Assembly (NCBI RefSeq): GCF_029633865.1
Contig: NC_079223.1
Location: forward strand, 8,523,432 to 8,587,431
Length of the DNA: 64,000 bases
Origin: Lampris incognitus
Lineage: Eukaryota > Chordata > Actinopteri > Lampriformes > Lampridae
Direction of reading: 5' to 3'
Positions 20,296-33,907 of the stretch are shown here, piece after piece. A model generated the notes under the pieces. The model did no database searches. It saw only the letters and a program-made list of their open reading frames with translations, and was not told where the DNA came from. Every line of letters starts with the position of its first letter. Positions within the stretch are counted from its first letter, which is position 1. Both the position numbers and the translations under genes were made by a program.

Positions 20296-23200
20296 ATGCT
20301 GCTTTTAGCTCTGCTTTTCGTCTCCTCAGGTAACCGCCCCCGGAGCTGGGAAACCCAATATGTGTCGTCGTATCTCACGACGGTGGAAAGTTCGGGACGA
20401 TTCCGTTTCGTTCGTAACCGAGGCGAAGCGGTCGTGTCGCCGAGTGTGTTTTCCACGCGAGGCGCGGAAGTGCGTCGCAAGCGACGGCTGATAAACGTAA
20501 ACACGACGGCGACTGCCGCTAGCTCGGCTCGGCTAGGCTCGGCTAGCTAGCGCCAGGCGGTTCGTTAAACTGAGTTTTATGCCTCCCGAGGGCCAAATGG
20601 TTTCAATCCAAAACGGGCTCATTCGGAGAGCAGCGATACGTCCGAACGAAAATCAGCCGCGTTACTGCGTAAGAAACCATCTTGTTTCGGCTTTCGTCTC
20701 CGCTAACGACAGCTTTTAGGCTAAGCTAGCTTGTCATTTAGCGAACGACGGCTTTTAGGCTAAGATAACTTGTCATTTAGCTAACGACGTCTTTTAGGCT
20801 AAGCTAGTTTGTCATTTAGCTAACGACAGTATTTGGTTAGCTTATGTAACCCCCTTTTGTTCTGGCTCTGTTACACTTAACAGTAACTAACCTACCCACG
20901 TTAGCAAACAAGTCAAACTATAAACCATGTATAGCTGTTGACACGACTGAACGCGATTTATATTTTGAGCCCCCATATGGCTTCTAAACAACCACTGTTT
21001 GTTTTTTTAATGACTTATGTACTTGTTAGAAATTGAATGTACCTTTTCCCCCACTCTCACGTTTCTGATTTGTGCTAAGTACTTTTTCGTATTCCTGTGT
21101 ACAGGACGGCTCGGCGGGTCTCTAACCCATAAGATGTAGGATGCTACAAAGGAGGCGTTGAAATGGGCCGCTTGTTGTTTTTCAAGGACGCTGTTGTTTT
21201 AGCTTGCATAGCATAAAACTGTTGTTTTAGCTTGCATAGCATAAAACTGCTGTTTTAGCATGCATAGCATAAAACTGCTGTTATAGCATGCATAGCATAA
21301 AACTGCTGTTTTAGTATGCTGTTTTAGCATGCATAGCGTAAAACTGCTGTTTTAGCATGCAGCACTGAATCATACGATATTTACCCACCACAGCACTGGG
21401 TTTCTTAACTCAGAATCGCGTCACGCGCATCAAATGACTCAAATATAAGTCAGCTCACTTTTGTAACTGTTCTCTGCTAGGAAGTCGGTCACAGGTTTTG
21501 CTGTGTATGGACTTTGATTTGCCTTGTCCTTCTAATGGTGCAACGTGAGAACATGTTATTTTGCCTGTTCATCATGTGACCTATAAAGTGGAGGGAGGGG
21601 CATGCACTGTCTGTAGGAGTGAAGGTGTTTTTCAGGGGTCTGCACAACTGAGTGTCTTAATCACGGTTACCTGCTCTATCTCTCTCGTTGCTGTATGTTA
21701 TCACTAAGGGTTTCTCTGTAAGGCCTGGGCATTCTTTGCATGCTGATTGGTTTATATTCTCTGCTGATTAATCAGTATCTTTTGTCTCATGACATTGAAG
21801 TGATGGTTTTAGTATTTGTGTGTTTTTAAGACTGTTGTACCTGGCTGGAATACTGTAGTAGAACAGCCCCTTTTTTGGCTGGACCAGACCAGCGGGGGGC
21901 AGCCCTACAAATACAAATGTCGCTGAGTGGCCATGTTTAGAGTGACTGACTGAGTGATCATGTTTAACACAATCGGGCCACTGGATCAGGTGACAAGTGA
22001 CGTCACTAAAGTTACATGATTGGTCTGTCGGCCAGCCCTTCAATTGCCAATGTCTGTCAGTGAGCCACATCAAGCTGCACAGAGCAGACCAGTCCAGTCA
22101 GGAAGTCAGACATGGTAGGCATAGAGCATCTGGTCAATTTTCAAAATAAAGTGGCATGTGCTATCACATCACTACATCAGCATTACTCCGTAACCTGTGG
22201 CACCAGGCCAGAAGTAGGAAGTACAACAATAAACACAATTACATAGCAATTGTGTAGTAACACAATTACTACGTAGCCTACTTACCCATGGTAGAAGCAC
22301 AAAAATCAAGGAAAAATGATCAAGTCAACAAAATCGGGCAGGCAAAGCGCTCCGCTTTTGAAGTGCTCCCGGTGGGGTATGAAGCCGTGTGGAGGATGGG
22401 ACAAAACTGCGTAGCACACGCGACGTAATGGACCCGCCCCGGTGGAATATGGTAACCCTAGATTTGAGAAACTAGCACATGTGCATTAAGCTTGACAATG
22501 GCAGATAGTGGAGGGTTAGAATAATGCAAGTGTGAGGTTATGGTTGGGTTGAGGCCGGGATTAGCTTATGGGTTAGGTGTCGGTAAGGTTAAGGGTGGCT
22601 ATTGGTTAAGGTTAGGTTAAAGTAAGCGTTGAGTTGAGGTCAAGTTAGCACGAGAGTTTCGCAAATCTAGGGTTACTATCTAGACATGAACATGATTGAT
22701 GACTGAGTGAACAAGTTATACAAGTGCCGACGACGGCACTGAAGTGACACTATTGGTCGGCAGACCAATGACATCAATGGTAAACACAGAACTAGTTTAT
22801 CAAACGTAGCTTAAACATGTCATGTGATATGCTACTTCAGTACACTCTAACAACAAATATTACTGTGACCATTACAGAAAATTGCACATGAACATTTAAT
22901 ATCCAGGAATTCAGATTATTCACACTACCACTGACTATCCCTCTAACAAAACTGGCCACAGTTTTGAACATTTGTCATACATGCTCCAAGCCATGTACTA
23001 GGTTTTGAACTAGTCTTCTTGGAAGTCCTGTATGTGGAAATTTTCCGCTCTTACAATGGAAAGACCAAATTTGAACAAGGAATTTGGACACGTGTTCTTC
23101 CAGATTACCTGGCCTTCAGGGCAAACTTGCTTAACTGTTGGTGTTTATGACCTACTTTCTCCTAATCTATTGATAAATTAAGCTGGTCAGCCATTAAACC

Positions 23201-26200
23201 AGTAATTTTTACCCAAAATGTCTGTTGGGTACTTTCCCCAAACGGTTTCAGTTCAGTAACGAAATGACCAAAACCAGGAAGTGTGTACTACTTGGTATTT
23301 CTACTTAATTCCCTTTTGGTTTACTCACAGTAATTATTTGCAGACTGATGTATTGCCTTGATATCACTATTTGTAGGTTAGGGTGGTATCGATGCAACCA
23401 AATGGGTCTCTTAAGTTTATTACATTAATTGCACTGTGTGGATACTTCTGGCCTCTTCCCCCCATTTGTTTCAAAAACTTACCATTTTATCACATTGGAT
23501 GGTCTAATCAGTTTTTGAGGCTGGCCCACTTAATGCTATGCTATATGGTTTTTAAGTCCTTTGGTAAAGCCAACTAATCTCAAAGCTAGTGTTCATGACA
23601 TGAGCATATTTCAAAGGCAGAAATACTCATTTCTTAATGTGATGGCGTAGTCATTATGTTTGAGCTGCAGGCAAAATGAGATGCTAGTGTGCTGTAGCAA
23701 ATGGTCCCACAGCTATTTGGGTTGCGCTGTTGATTTGACATTTGCTTGCCTGTACCAACCACTGTAATAAGTCACTCTATTTGTTAAGAGTACAAAGAAG
23801 TATTTTTGATAACACTTTAGCCTTTTTCAGGCAGTTTATCAAGGATTTAAGTCAAATCTCTTATGTGACCCGAGGTGACTATTTTAACAGAGGTCTTCCA
23901 AACAGGTAGCACATTTTAAGTATAGAATTGTTTTGTGTCGATTCTGTCTAGTGACAGGAATAGTTGTTTGTCTTTAACGTGAGCACAAACTGGTCTGTCT
24001 GTTTTCTAGTTCTCGTTTTTCATACTGAACTCATCACACCTACATATGGTACATTTTAAACCCCTTTGTCCAACAATTCTAACAAGAAATTCTTTAAAGG
24101 GTAGATGTAGAAGAAATCCACGTTGGAATGTCACCTGCCTTTGCCCTTGCTCAATGTTTTTCCAAAGGGGCAAGAAAATGTTGAGTAGCGACGTATTATT
24201 TACTCTGATAACCTCATCCTTGGCTTATCTTATCCTTCTAATGAAAAAAAGCACTTTTTGCTTCATTTTCGACTAAAGTGTTTGGAAATAGAAAAGGGCT
24301 CAGGCGGCGCAGTGGTTAGCGCGGTCGCCTCACAGCAAGCAGGTTCTGGGTTTGAGCCCCGGGGTAGTCCAACTTTGGGGGGGGTCGTCCTCTGTGTGGA
24401 GTTTGCATGTTCTCCCCATGTCTGCGTGGGTTTCCTCCAGGTGCTCCGGTTTCCTCCCACAGTCCAGAAATATGTAGGTCAGGTGAATCGGCTGTACTAA
24501 ATTGCCCCTAGGTGTGTGTGTGTGTGTGTCTGTGTGTGTCAGCCCTGTGTGATGACCTGGCGGCCTGTCCAGGGTGTCTCCCCGCCTGCCGCCCAATGAC
24601 TGCTGCGATAGGCTCCAGCATCCCCCGACCCTGAGAGCAGGATAAGCAGTTCAGATAATGGATGGATGGATGGAAAAAGGCTCGAAACCAAACCAATGGT
24701 TTAAGCTCACCAATGGCAGAAATGTTAATGGACATAAAGGAAAGACTCGCGTCTGTAGCCATGGATCTCATTGTGTTAGTGTTGTATGGTTTTTAAAGTG
24801 CATCCGAACTGATCCTTGATTTAAAAGGACTTTATTCATTCTGTCTGTCCTGAATTGCAGCTGTAGCCACCCCTCTGCTGGGCACTGAGCAATGTGCTCG
24901 TGGACCCCCCTACTGGTGTCAGAATGTCAAGACTGCATCCCTTTGCGGAGCCGTGACCCACTGCCAACAAAACGTGTGGAGCAAGCCCCAGATGGTAAGG
25001 CTCGGCCAGCAGTACCTGCAGTATAGCAAGGAGTGTGTTTTCTGGAGGTCTGTAATAGCTGCAGTTACTTATTTATTTTTCTTACTTGGAAAATGGCACT
25101 CTATCCTTTTCGCTTGGATCACAATTGGGGCAAATATGTCTATATTTTCTTTCAGAAATCAGTGCCTTGTGACCTATGTAAGGAAGTGTTGACGGTGGTG
25201 GCACAGTTGTTGAAAGACAATGCAACTCAGGTGAGACTTGAAAGTACCTATTTTCCTGCACTGTTAGATTGTTATTACTGAACATTTATAAACTACTGAA
25301 ATGGTTCCAACATGGTCTGTGCGGTCTTGTCCTCTCAGACTTGCTGTCAGGAAAAATGGGAAAGTGCAAAATGTGCAACCTTTTTATAATGATAATGTAG
25401 GTTCAGTTAAGTCCATTTGATAAATCTAAACTATAATTTACAGAAACTGAACTGCAGCTGAAACATGGTACAGGTTGACCCATTTGTAGCTGCACCTCTT
25501 CTGATGTAGCTGTTGAATCCATGTGCACAATAGTAATAAACATTCCTTCTGCAGCACACTTTTTTTTTTTTTAGCGGCACGCCTTTTTATGTGCCCCACA
25601 TGTGAGTTTCTCTTCTCTTAAAGCTGTGGCCAGAGTTGTTTTTTTTTTTTTTTTTTGCAGCCATGTCAATTTTTGTCAACGTGATACATAAGATGACGGT
25701 TTCAGGCTGCAGTTGCTTGTTTGGTTTCGGGAAGTGTTGTGAAAACTTCAAATTGAGCACATTAGCACATTTTACATATCTTATTATTATTGTATGTTTT
25801 TTAACTTGACTAATATTGCAGTGTGTTTGAATTGAAATATGCATTCTCTATTTAAAAGCTGTTTATGGTAATGTCTTATTTAGAATGTATAAATGTCGAA
25901 TTTTATTGACTAAATTACAAAAAGTGATACTGCAGTCTATCTGGCAGCCATTATGTGTTTTGGGGGGGAGGGGAGTTGTTGAAAGTTTGTTCTACTCTGG
26001 TACCCAGCTGAATTGAATGTACTTAGTTTGTTATGAACCCTTGCTGCCACAGTGTGGCTCATCCTGATCTTTCACTTTGGTGCTGCAGTCTGAGATCCTG
26101 GATTACCTGGAGAAGGCATGTCAGCTGATCCCCGATCAGGGCTTGACTGCAGAGTGCAAGGAGATGGTGGACAGCTACTATCCCATTGTCATTGGAATCA

Positions 26201-29200
26201 TCACTGGAGAACTGGTGAGCGCTGGTAGCTGGGCTCGAACTCTTATCTCTGTTCATGCATGAGTGTCCATCTTCATCTCTTTTAAAGTGCCTTCTCAATC
26301 AAAAGGGACTAGTACAAATCTTTTTTGAGAGTTGTTAAAATGCACCTCTCTGGAGTGACATTACGAGCGGATCCTTTTTCTTTTCTTTTTTATACAAGAC
26401 AGTAGCAGCTAAACAGAGGACTGGATGGGATGAAGAGCCTCCTGTAGCTTCTTTGGTGCTTCGTTAGTTTATTCTTCTGCTTCACCAAGACATCTTGAGT
26501 CAAGCTCCATCTGCCCCAGTTAGTCAGGAAGGGTGCGAAAGAGCAAACGGAAGTGACTTTAAGGGGGAAGTGCATGTAGTTGAATGAGGGCTTTTGATAG
26601 GGAAGTAAGTGAAGGAACAAGACGGTTATTGTGTGATACCGCTCCCCGTGACTGTGTGATGCTCTGCTTTTTGTTCCAACTCTCACCTGCTACAGCTAAT
26701 CTGACAACTGCTTAAAATGTGTTTATTTTTCCATAGCATGACGTCAAACTCAACTTGTTGACCAGTGTTGTGATCAGTGCTTCAAACAGGAGGCATTCCA
26801 AAGATTTTTTTTAAATACCCTCAAACGATTTTGTGTCTTAAGGCTATCCAAAAACGTGTTCTCCACCGTTCCTGCAGTTGTTTTGATAATGCCTTCCATT
26901 GAGAGCTTATTTTCAAGATAAAATGTCGACAAAGATCTGTATGTTTATCACAAACATAACTTGACATACTTTGTTTACCACATTTCTGCAAGTTTTGTGG
27001 TTTGGCCAGATTGTTAACAGTGCAATCCACACTGCTAACTGAATAACTCAAATACAGTTCTCAACCCACAAATTTTTTTTTTTTCCCCCCCTGCTTCTAT
27101 GGCACTATGAGCATCGAGATGCACATTCATGTCCTTCACTCAGTGCACAGCGATAAACTCTCACAACTGTCAATTTTAGTTGTTGTTCACAATTTAAGGA
27201 TTTTTGGTGCTCTTCTTGAATGAAAATTAATAAAAGAAGAATTTTCTATTGTTAAAAATTGCCTTTAGCCTAGAATTTACAGAGCTTCTGTCGTTCCTTT
27301 ATTTCTTTTCTTTTTTTTTTTTTCGTTATTCATCATTCATTCATCTTCAGCTGCCTCTCCTGGGTCAGGTCGCGGTGGCAGCAAGCTAAGTAGGGTACTC
27401 CAGATGTCCCTCTTCCCAGCAACGCCCTCCAGCTCCTCCTGGGGGATCCCAAGGTGTTCCTAGGCCAGATTGGACATGTAGTCCCTCCAGCGAGTTCTGG
27501 GTCTACCCCGGGGTCGTTGGCCATGCCCGGTAAAACCTCCAAAGGAAGGCGCCCAGGAGGCGTCCTAATCAGATGCCCAAACCACCTCAACTGGCTCCTT
27601 TCGACGCGAAGGAGCATTAGCTCTCCTCCAAGCTCCCTCTGGGTGTCTGAGCTCCTCATCCTATCTCTAAGACTGAGCTCGGACACCTTACAGAAGAAAC
27701 TAATTTCAGCCGCTTGTATCTGCGATCTCACCGTTTTAGTCACTGCCCAAAGCTCATGACCATAGGTGAGGGTTGGAATAAAGCTTGACTGGTGAATTGA
27801 GAGCTTTGCCTTCCGGCTCAGCTCCCTCTTCACCACAACGGTCCGGTACAACGTCCGCATTACTGCTGATGCTGCCCCAATCCACCTATCAATCTCCCGC
27901 TCCTTCCTGCCCTCACTCGTGAAGAAGACCCCGACAACAACTCATCCCCAACCCAGATGACCAACTCTTTTCCTTTTTTTTTTTTTTAAATTCAGAAGGT
28001 CACATTAGCACCATGAATCTGCTATAAGCACAGATTCTGTGCATGATTACACAGAATCTGTACTTTGAATAACTTGTTGTGTAATGACCTCTGGCATAGT
28101 CGTGTTTTTGTTTAATGCCTGATGGCTGTTTGAAATGACCGGTTTGTGTTTCAGGAGGATCCCGGCGTGGCATGTGGAGCCATGGGGCTGTGTCACTCTC
28201 AGCAGGCAGCCCTGGCCACACTCCAGGAGCAGTTTGAGTCCAATGAGATCCCACAGGTGGATCTGTCCCAGAACGTGGCCCCCTTCCTCCTCAATGTGCC
28301 CCAGCTCCTCTATCCCCAGCAGAGCCCCAAACAGGAGGACCCCAAACAAGAAGCTTCAAAGCAGGTGCGGTACTGCTTGGGAATTCCCTGCATCACCTAC
28401 ATGGATCAGTATTCATATGCCCTTCATCTAGGGTATTAGGGTATACAGACATGTCTAGTCATTGGTCCTCTACATTTTTATTTTATTTTATTTTTTCTGA
28501 ATTTTATCTAACCTACAGGACGAGGGTGACATGTGCCAGGACTGTGTCAACTTTCTGACTGATGCTCAGCAGCAGGCTAAGGATAACTCCACATTTGTCA
28601 GCTCCCTCATTGAGCAAATTGAAAAGCAATGTGACCTGCTCGGGCCTGGCATTTCTGACCTGGTGAGAGTCAGTTGAGTGGCTGTTTCTTGTCAATATAT
28701 GTCTGTATCTTTTCTAATAATGTAATTTTCTATGTTGTCCTCTGTTGCAGTGCAAGCAGTATGTCAGCCAGTATGCTCCCATCGTTGTTGAGCAGCTCAT
28801 GTCTATGGTGAGTTTCTAGGTGTTCACATTCCATCTGCTTTCTCCCAAGTTCAGGAAAGCCCCAATCACCTCCCCCTTCATTTCCTTTATTTCAACTTGA
28901 CATTGAAAATGTGTTATCTGCTGTCAACTGCTCGCTGTAACTAATGGGTCTGATTTATCTGAATGTTGTGACATTGTTAAGCCAATATCCAGACTTACAG
29001 CCCCACCATACCTGCTGATGATAGGGCTGGGCAATATGGACAAAATCAAATATCGCCATATTTTTGACTGAATACCTCTATCAATATTTTGACGATAATG
29101 TACACATGACTATTGGTGCTGTCAAAAAATATTTACATTGTCATTTTTGACAAACACTCATTAGTAGTGTGGATATGATGTCCAAATGAGTCAAGACAAA

Positions 29201-32200
29201 TAATATAATGGCTGCAACAAAGTTCAGAAAATTGCATCTCTTTACTTTGATGCGACCTTTAAAACCAGGAAACAACACTTGCGTCATATCACGACATTAG
29301 GATATCCAAAATCCCAGATTATATATAGTCTTGTATCCGGATATCTATAATATTGATGTATTGCCCAGCCCTACTTGCTGATGACAATTCATTCATATCT
29401 TTTAATCACTCCCTTTTTTGTTATGCTTTTGTTCCTATTCTTTTTTTCCTCTTTCCTCCATTTTCCAACTGTTTCCCTACTCTTTCACCTGCTCTGGGTT
29501 TTGTGCACTGGGTCCCAGGAACAGGTAGGTCTCTCTTGGTTCTGCCTCTTAGCCTCTCACCCTTAGCTTTTGCTTCCTGTGCTGTCCACTACTAACACCT
29601 CGTAACGGACGTAGACGTGCATGGCACTGTTCTGAATGTGAATACTGACTTATTTCGTTACACCTGCTTTTTAGAAATTAAAATTGGTACAGTTTGGTCC
29701 TCTCCAGTCTTTCCGTCCTAATGACTAAATCTCAGCCACAAGTCATACCTTGCATTTTAGTTTAACTCAATGTTTTTACACAATTTTGTATATGTTACTT
29801 TCGTTTTAACAAATACACATTGATGCTAGAGTGAGTGACTCGTGTGTGAATCTTTCCTGTACATATGTATTAAAATCTTACACCAGTATATAAATGTGTC
29901 ACTACAGCTGGTCCTGTTATGGTTTCCTCCGTGGGACAGAGTTGAGTTATGCTACATAACAAATGTTTTGCCAATATCGGTGCATGTTGCTTTATATCTG
30001 CCACTGGTTAGAGACTCTTGCGTTTTCAAAAAAAAGGGACACTGCATGAATGGCTGTTGTTGTTTTTTTGGTACTACAGTGAAATGAGTCTGTATGATGC
30101 ATAAGGATAGTTCAGCTTAACAGCATGTGATGTGCAAGGGTTGGTAACGCTTGGGTTCGGCATTCAATTCTGTTTATTTTATTTATTAACTCATTTTCTG
30201 TTTCCTGTTCTCTTCAATAGCAACCCAAGGAAATTTGCGCCTACGCTGGCTTCTGTACTGCTATGAAGAAGTCTTCCCCCATGCTTAAACTGCAGGCTCC
30301 CAAGATTAAGCCTGTTGCCAAAAGCGTCCCTGCTCTCAAAATGTTCCCTGCCACCAAAGTGGAGTCTGCTCCCACCAAGGTAAGCAAGGGGGGGAAACCC
30401 CAAGGGGTGCTGTTTTATCTCTGGCATTTTGTCAATGTTTGGTGATGACTGTAGATAAGTGTTTTAACACTTTCCTTGTTGTCTGTGTTTTAGACCATTG
30501 TGCGTGCCCACAGCTCCCCCCAGTGTAGCATCTGTGAGTTTGTAATGAAGCAGCTGGAGAGCATGCTGGAGGACCAGGCGACAGAGGTGTGCTGTGTGCC
30601 GCCAGAAAGATCTTAAACATTCTTTGCCTAAATTTTGGTGTCACCTGAAGTGAGACTAATACGTGCCTCTTGTGCCAGGAGGAAGTGCTTCATGCAGTGG
30701 AGAAGGTGTGCACACTGCTTCCCGCCACTGTGAGTGCCCAGTGTCAAGACTTGATCGAGGCCTATGGTCAGGCCATCATTGAGCTGCTTGTTCAGCAGGC
30801 TGACCCAAAGACTGTCTGCACAGTGCTGGGGCTCTGCAAGGATGCCAGCCGTTTATACACCCGTAAGCCTCTTTAGTGGTTTTCAGAGCACTGAAATGAA
30901 ATGTTAGGATTTTGGAGGAAATTGTCTTCCCTAGACTTGTGCTATTTTTAAAGATTTAAAGGCTAAGAATAGGAAGAAATCCACTGAGATGTGAATGGCA
31001 GCTCAATTAAGGGGTGGCGCCATTCACAGGGAAATGTATACCAGACTATTGAAAAGGATCGGCAGTGTATGGCTTTCCTTTTCCGACAAATGGTTGAGCT
31101 GCTTTAGAATGCCCAGAACCGCAAAAAATTGAAGATTCTTTTTTTTTTTTTTTTTTAGCACATGCCATCACCTTATTGAATCCTTGAACCCAGTATTTTA
31201 ATTCTCCACTATTACATTTACTCATTTGGCAAACACTTTTATCAAGAGTGACTTATGATGGCATCACTTTGTATGTCATAGCCAAGAGTACATGTCAAGT
31301 CTAATACTTATAGTCTAACTACGCCTCAGAGAATAGGAAAATCCATCCATCCATTACCCGAACCGCTTATCCTGCTCTCAGGGTCGCAGGGATGCTGGAG
31401 CCTATCCCAGCAATCATTGGGTGGCAGGCAGGGAGACACCCTGGACAGGCCGCCAGGCCATCACACAGGGCCGACATATACACACACACACACATTCATA
31501 CCTAGGGACAACTGAGTACGGCTGATTCACCTGACCTACATGTCTTTGGACTGTGGGAGGAAACCGGAGCACCCAGAGGAAACTCAAGCAGACACGGGGA
31601 GAAAATGCAAACACCACAGAGGATGACCCAGGATGACCCCCAAGGTTGGGCTACCCCAGGGGTCGAACCCAGGACCTTCTTGCAGTGAGGCGAGGGCGCT
31701 AACCACTGCGCCACCGTGGTGCAGAATAGGAAAATCAAAACGGGCAAATTTTGGCATGAGCATACAGTGGCAACTGCAGCTGGAAAGGGGCTCAATAGTA
31801 GATGCCAATGATAATGGTGTTTAAGTAATTGAGGGTGGAATAGTAATGGTAACAGCTGGTACCACTTCTTGGTCACTGCATTACTGTTAAGTACTTATTG
31901 TACTCTTTTTGTTCTGAAATCTTGTTGCCTGTTCTGTTATTGCATCTAGTCTTTTTTTTTGGCTGGACCAGCGGACGGGCCAGCCATACAACCGTGAATT
32001 TCACTGAGTTATCATATTTAGAGTGAGTGATCATGTTTGACATGATTGGGCTGCTGGATCAGGTGACCAACGACGTCACTGAAGTTACACGATTGCTTGG
32101 CAGATGGATATCGCACACTAACAGACGAAATATGTCGCTGCTCGTGGATACTACTGAAACACTAAGATTAAATATTTTTCTGCTCTTACCACATCTGGTT

Positions 32201-33825
32201 ACGCAGTCCGGCATAGAGCAGAGTAGGAGAGAAAACAGCTGGCCCTGCGCCGAGAGGCACGAGGGAGAGCGCACAGTTAAAGCATCCCAAATAACAATCA
32301 CTCTGACAAAACACTCTGATTACGCAGTCCGGCATAGAGCAGAGTAGGAGAGAAAACAGCTGGCCCTGCGCCGAGAGGCACGAGGGAGAGCGCACAGTTC
32401 AAGCATCCCAAATAACAATCACTCTGACAAAACACTCAATACAGAGTGAGTCTAAGAAAAACAGACATCCGCAGGTAGAAACGGAGGAAAGGGGGCGTTG
32501 ACACACAATTCTTTTAGTTGTAATTGCAATTCGATTAAGTTCTGGTGGTGGTGGTTGAGGTGAGCTTTCCCCCTTCACTGTGAAGTGCTTTGGGTATTGA
32601 GATAAAGCGTTGTATAAATGTAATCCATTATCATCATTATTCAGTTATTGGAACTGCAAGAACGTAGGTTAACCATGTCATGTGACATGCTACGTCAGTA
32701 CACTTTAACAACAAATATTACTGGGACCATTACAGAAAATTGTAGATGAACATTTGATATCCAGAAATTCACATTATAGACACTACCACTGACTCTCCCT
32801 CAGACAAAGTGGCCCTCAAACATTGACTAAACATGGTCCAACCATATACTAGGTTTTGACCTTGTCTTTTTTTTTTTTTAATCAAAAGCATGGTTTGTAT
32901 CTGTGGTTTATAAAGCTTCTATTGTGATTCAACCCAGTCCCAGTAAACCAGGACCGCTTTAAGGCCGGTGGGTACTGTGACGTGTGCAAGTTGGCTGTCC
33001 GCTACGTTGTCGACATGCTGGAGGAGAATGCTACCCAGTCAGAGATCGAGGATGTCGTGAGGAAAGTGTGCAACTTCCTGCCCGAGTCTGTCCGCAGCGA
33101 GGTGAGATGGGGCTTTTGGCTCGCTGTGTTTTCTCCTACCTTACTGGTGGAGCGTCTCGTCAGTCCATGTGTGACGGCGTTCTTTTGTCCACAGTGTGAC
33201 CAGCTGGTTGAACAGTACGAGCCGATACTTGTCCAGGTGCTTCTCCAGATGCTGGAGCCAGACTTCGTATGCATGGTGAGTGCTAAGTGCAGTCCAGTCA
33301 TAATGCGATAACCTGTATTAAAATTAAACGGGAAAGACTTTCTTTTCACTATCGCTTTCTAAATTTATGTAAATTAACTATTTGGACAGGACATTTTGGT
33401 TTGCAATGTTTTTTTTAAATCTGTAAGTGATGCTGGATTTTGTTTATCATTCTGGTGCAACAGAAAATAGGAGCATGCTCTGAAACTGTGCAAAGGCTCC
33501 TGGGAACGGAGCAGTGCAGCTGGGGACCTGCGTTCTGGTGCAAGAACATGGAAACGGCCACTCGATGCAACGTGAGTAGTTCTGTCAAACTACAGCACGC
33601 AAGCTCGTCTCCCCCCTGTGTTCAACGTTCTTAATAGCCACAGATGGATTATGCAAATGGGTTATGGTGGCATTGTAATGCGCTGCCTTCGTTGGAATGG
33701 AATGGCAACGCAATCTTTGTGCAGTCTTATGGACAAGTTTGTCTCACGAGGCCCGTCTAAGTACTTGTTTTGTTTTGTTCCCCTCCCAGGCGGTGGCTCA
33801 CTGCAAACGTCACGTGTGGGTATAG
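20296..33825 (+). CDS. psap: Prosaposin, precursor of saposins A-D; 14 coding exons
   Basis: Lysosomal precursor cleaved into four sphingolipid hydrolase activators. Exons: 20296-20329, 24861-24994, 25156-25230, 26089-26214, 28155-28364, 28519-28662, 28751-28807, 30221-30379, 30494-30586, 30679-30862, 32938-33101, 33195-33275, 33464-33571, 33790-33825. All splice GT-AG and in phase to 534 residues (human 524). The first exon is a hydrophobic signal peptide ([11 protein letters not shown]). An N-terminal saposin A-type domain follows (about 17-56, paired Cys). Saposin B-type domains with the six-Cys pattern lie at about 58-138 (A), 196-276 (B), 322-402 (C) and 413-493 (D). A second A-type domain (about 499-534, ending CKRHVWV) closes the protein. 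N-glycosylation sequons occur in A, B and D but not at the usual place in C. A poly(A) signal is at 33908. Confidence 0.97.
20700..20830. repeat. Tandem repeat of about 55 bp in psap intron 1
   Basis: Three imperfect copies contain CTTTTAGGCTAAGCTAG and TTGTCATTTAGC. Confidence 0.8.
21186..21365. repeat. Minisatellite of about 32 bp in psap intron 1
   Basis: About five copies of a unit with CTGTTTTAGCATGCATAGCA and TAAAACTG. Adjacent units are near-identical. Confidence 0.88.
21877..23020. repeat. Dispersed 1 kb repeat, copy 1 (psap intron 1)
   Basis: It shares GGCTGGACCAG, CTGGATCAGGTGAC and CATGTCATGTGATATGCTAC, and an end near ACTAGGTTTTGA, with copy 2 at 31961-32875 in the same orientation. 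Class not recognised; probably a DNA transposon remnant. Confidence 0.6.
23030..24290. other. psap intron 1, no feature seen
   Basis: A/T-rich sequence with no supported gene or classified repeat. Confidence 0.5.
24298..24676 (+). mobile_element. SINE family 1, full length, psap intron 1
   Basis: It shows GGCGGCGCAGTGGTTAGCGC at the left, GGTTTGAGCCCCGG as box B, a GTGTGT tract, and ends in (ATGG)n. It is a clear full-length copy. Confidence 0.85.
26220..27330. other. psap intron, no feature seen
   Basis: Between the exon ending 26214 and the LINE fragment at 27335; short frames only. Confidence 0.5.
27335..27960 (-). mobile_element. LINE reverse transcriptase C-terminal fragment in a psap intron
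   Basis: The minus strand encodes [31 protein letters not shown] and [19 protein letters not shown], the end of a fish LINE ORF2. The order of motifs is normal, but the final part is rearranged and no 5' region is present. Confidence 0.75.
29021..29373. mobile_element. MITE with TAGGGCTGGGCAATAT ends, psap intron
   Basis: Inverted ends TAGGGCTGGGCAATAT and TATTGCCCAGCCCTA enclose about 320 bp of A/T-rich non-coding DNA. GCTGATGA occurs on both outer sides, suggesting an 8-bp (hAT-like) duplication. It ends about 145 bp before the saposin B microexon. Confidence 0.78.
29519..29524 (+). other. psap: Candidate 6-nt psap microexon (Glu-Gln) in saposin B
   Basis: Between the exons ending 28807 and starting 30221, the sequence reads tcccag|GAACAG|gtaggt, a good acceptor and donor bracketing six bases that add Glu-Gln in frame. 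Mammalian PSAP has an alternative exon 8 at the same point of saposin B, used as 9 nt (QDQ), 6 nt (DQ) or skipped. Position, phase and product all fit. Actual use cannot be seen from genomic sequence. Confidence 0.72.
31340..31722 (-). mobile_element. SINE family 1, full length, psap intron
   Basis: Same structure as the copy at 24298, opposite orientation, lying in the intron between the exons ending 30862 and starting 32938. Confidence 0.85.
31961..32875. repeat. Dispersed 1 kb repeat, copy 2 (psap intron)
   Basis: Same element as 21877-23020. It also contains a 121-bp tandem duplication (units starting near 32200 and 32321), absent from copy 1, that reads TACGCAGTCCGGCATAGAGC in each unit. 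Confidence 0.65.
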
Positions 33826-33907
33826 AAGAGGACGAAGAGGAGGGATGGAAAAGTCTGACCTGTAGGGAATTACAACAGAAATGACTGTAGTGCTGCTTCT
33901 CAGTTTT

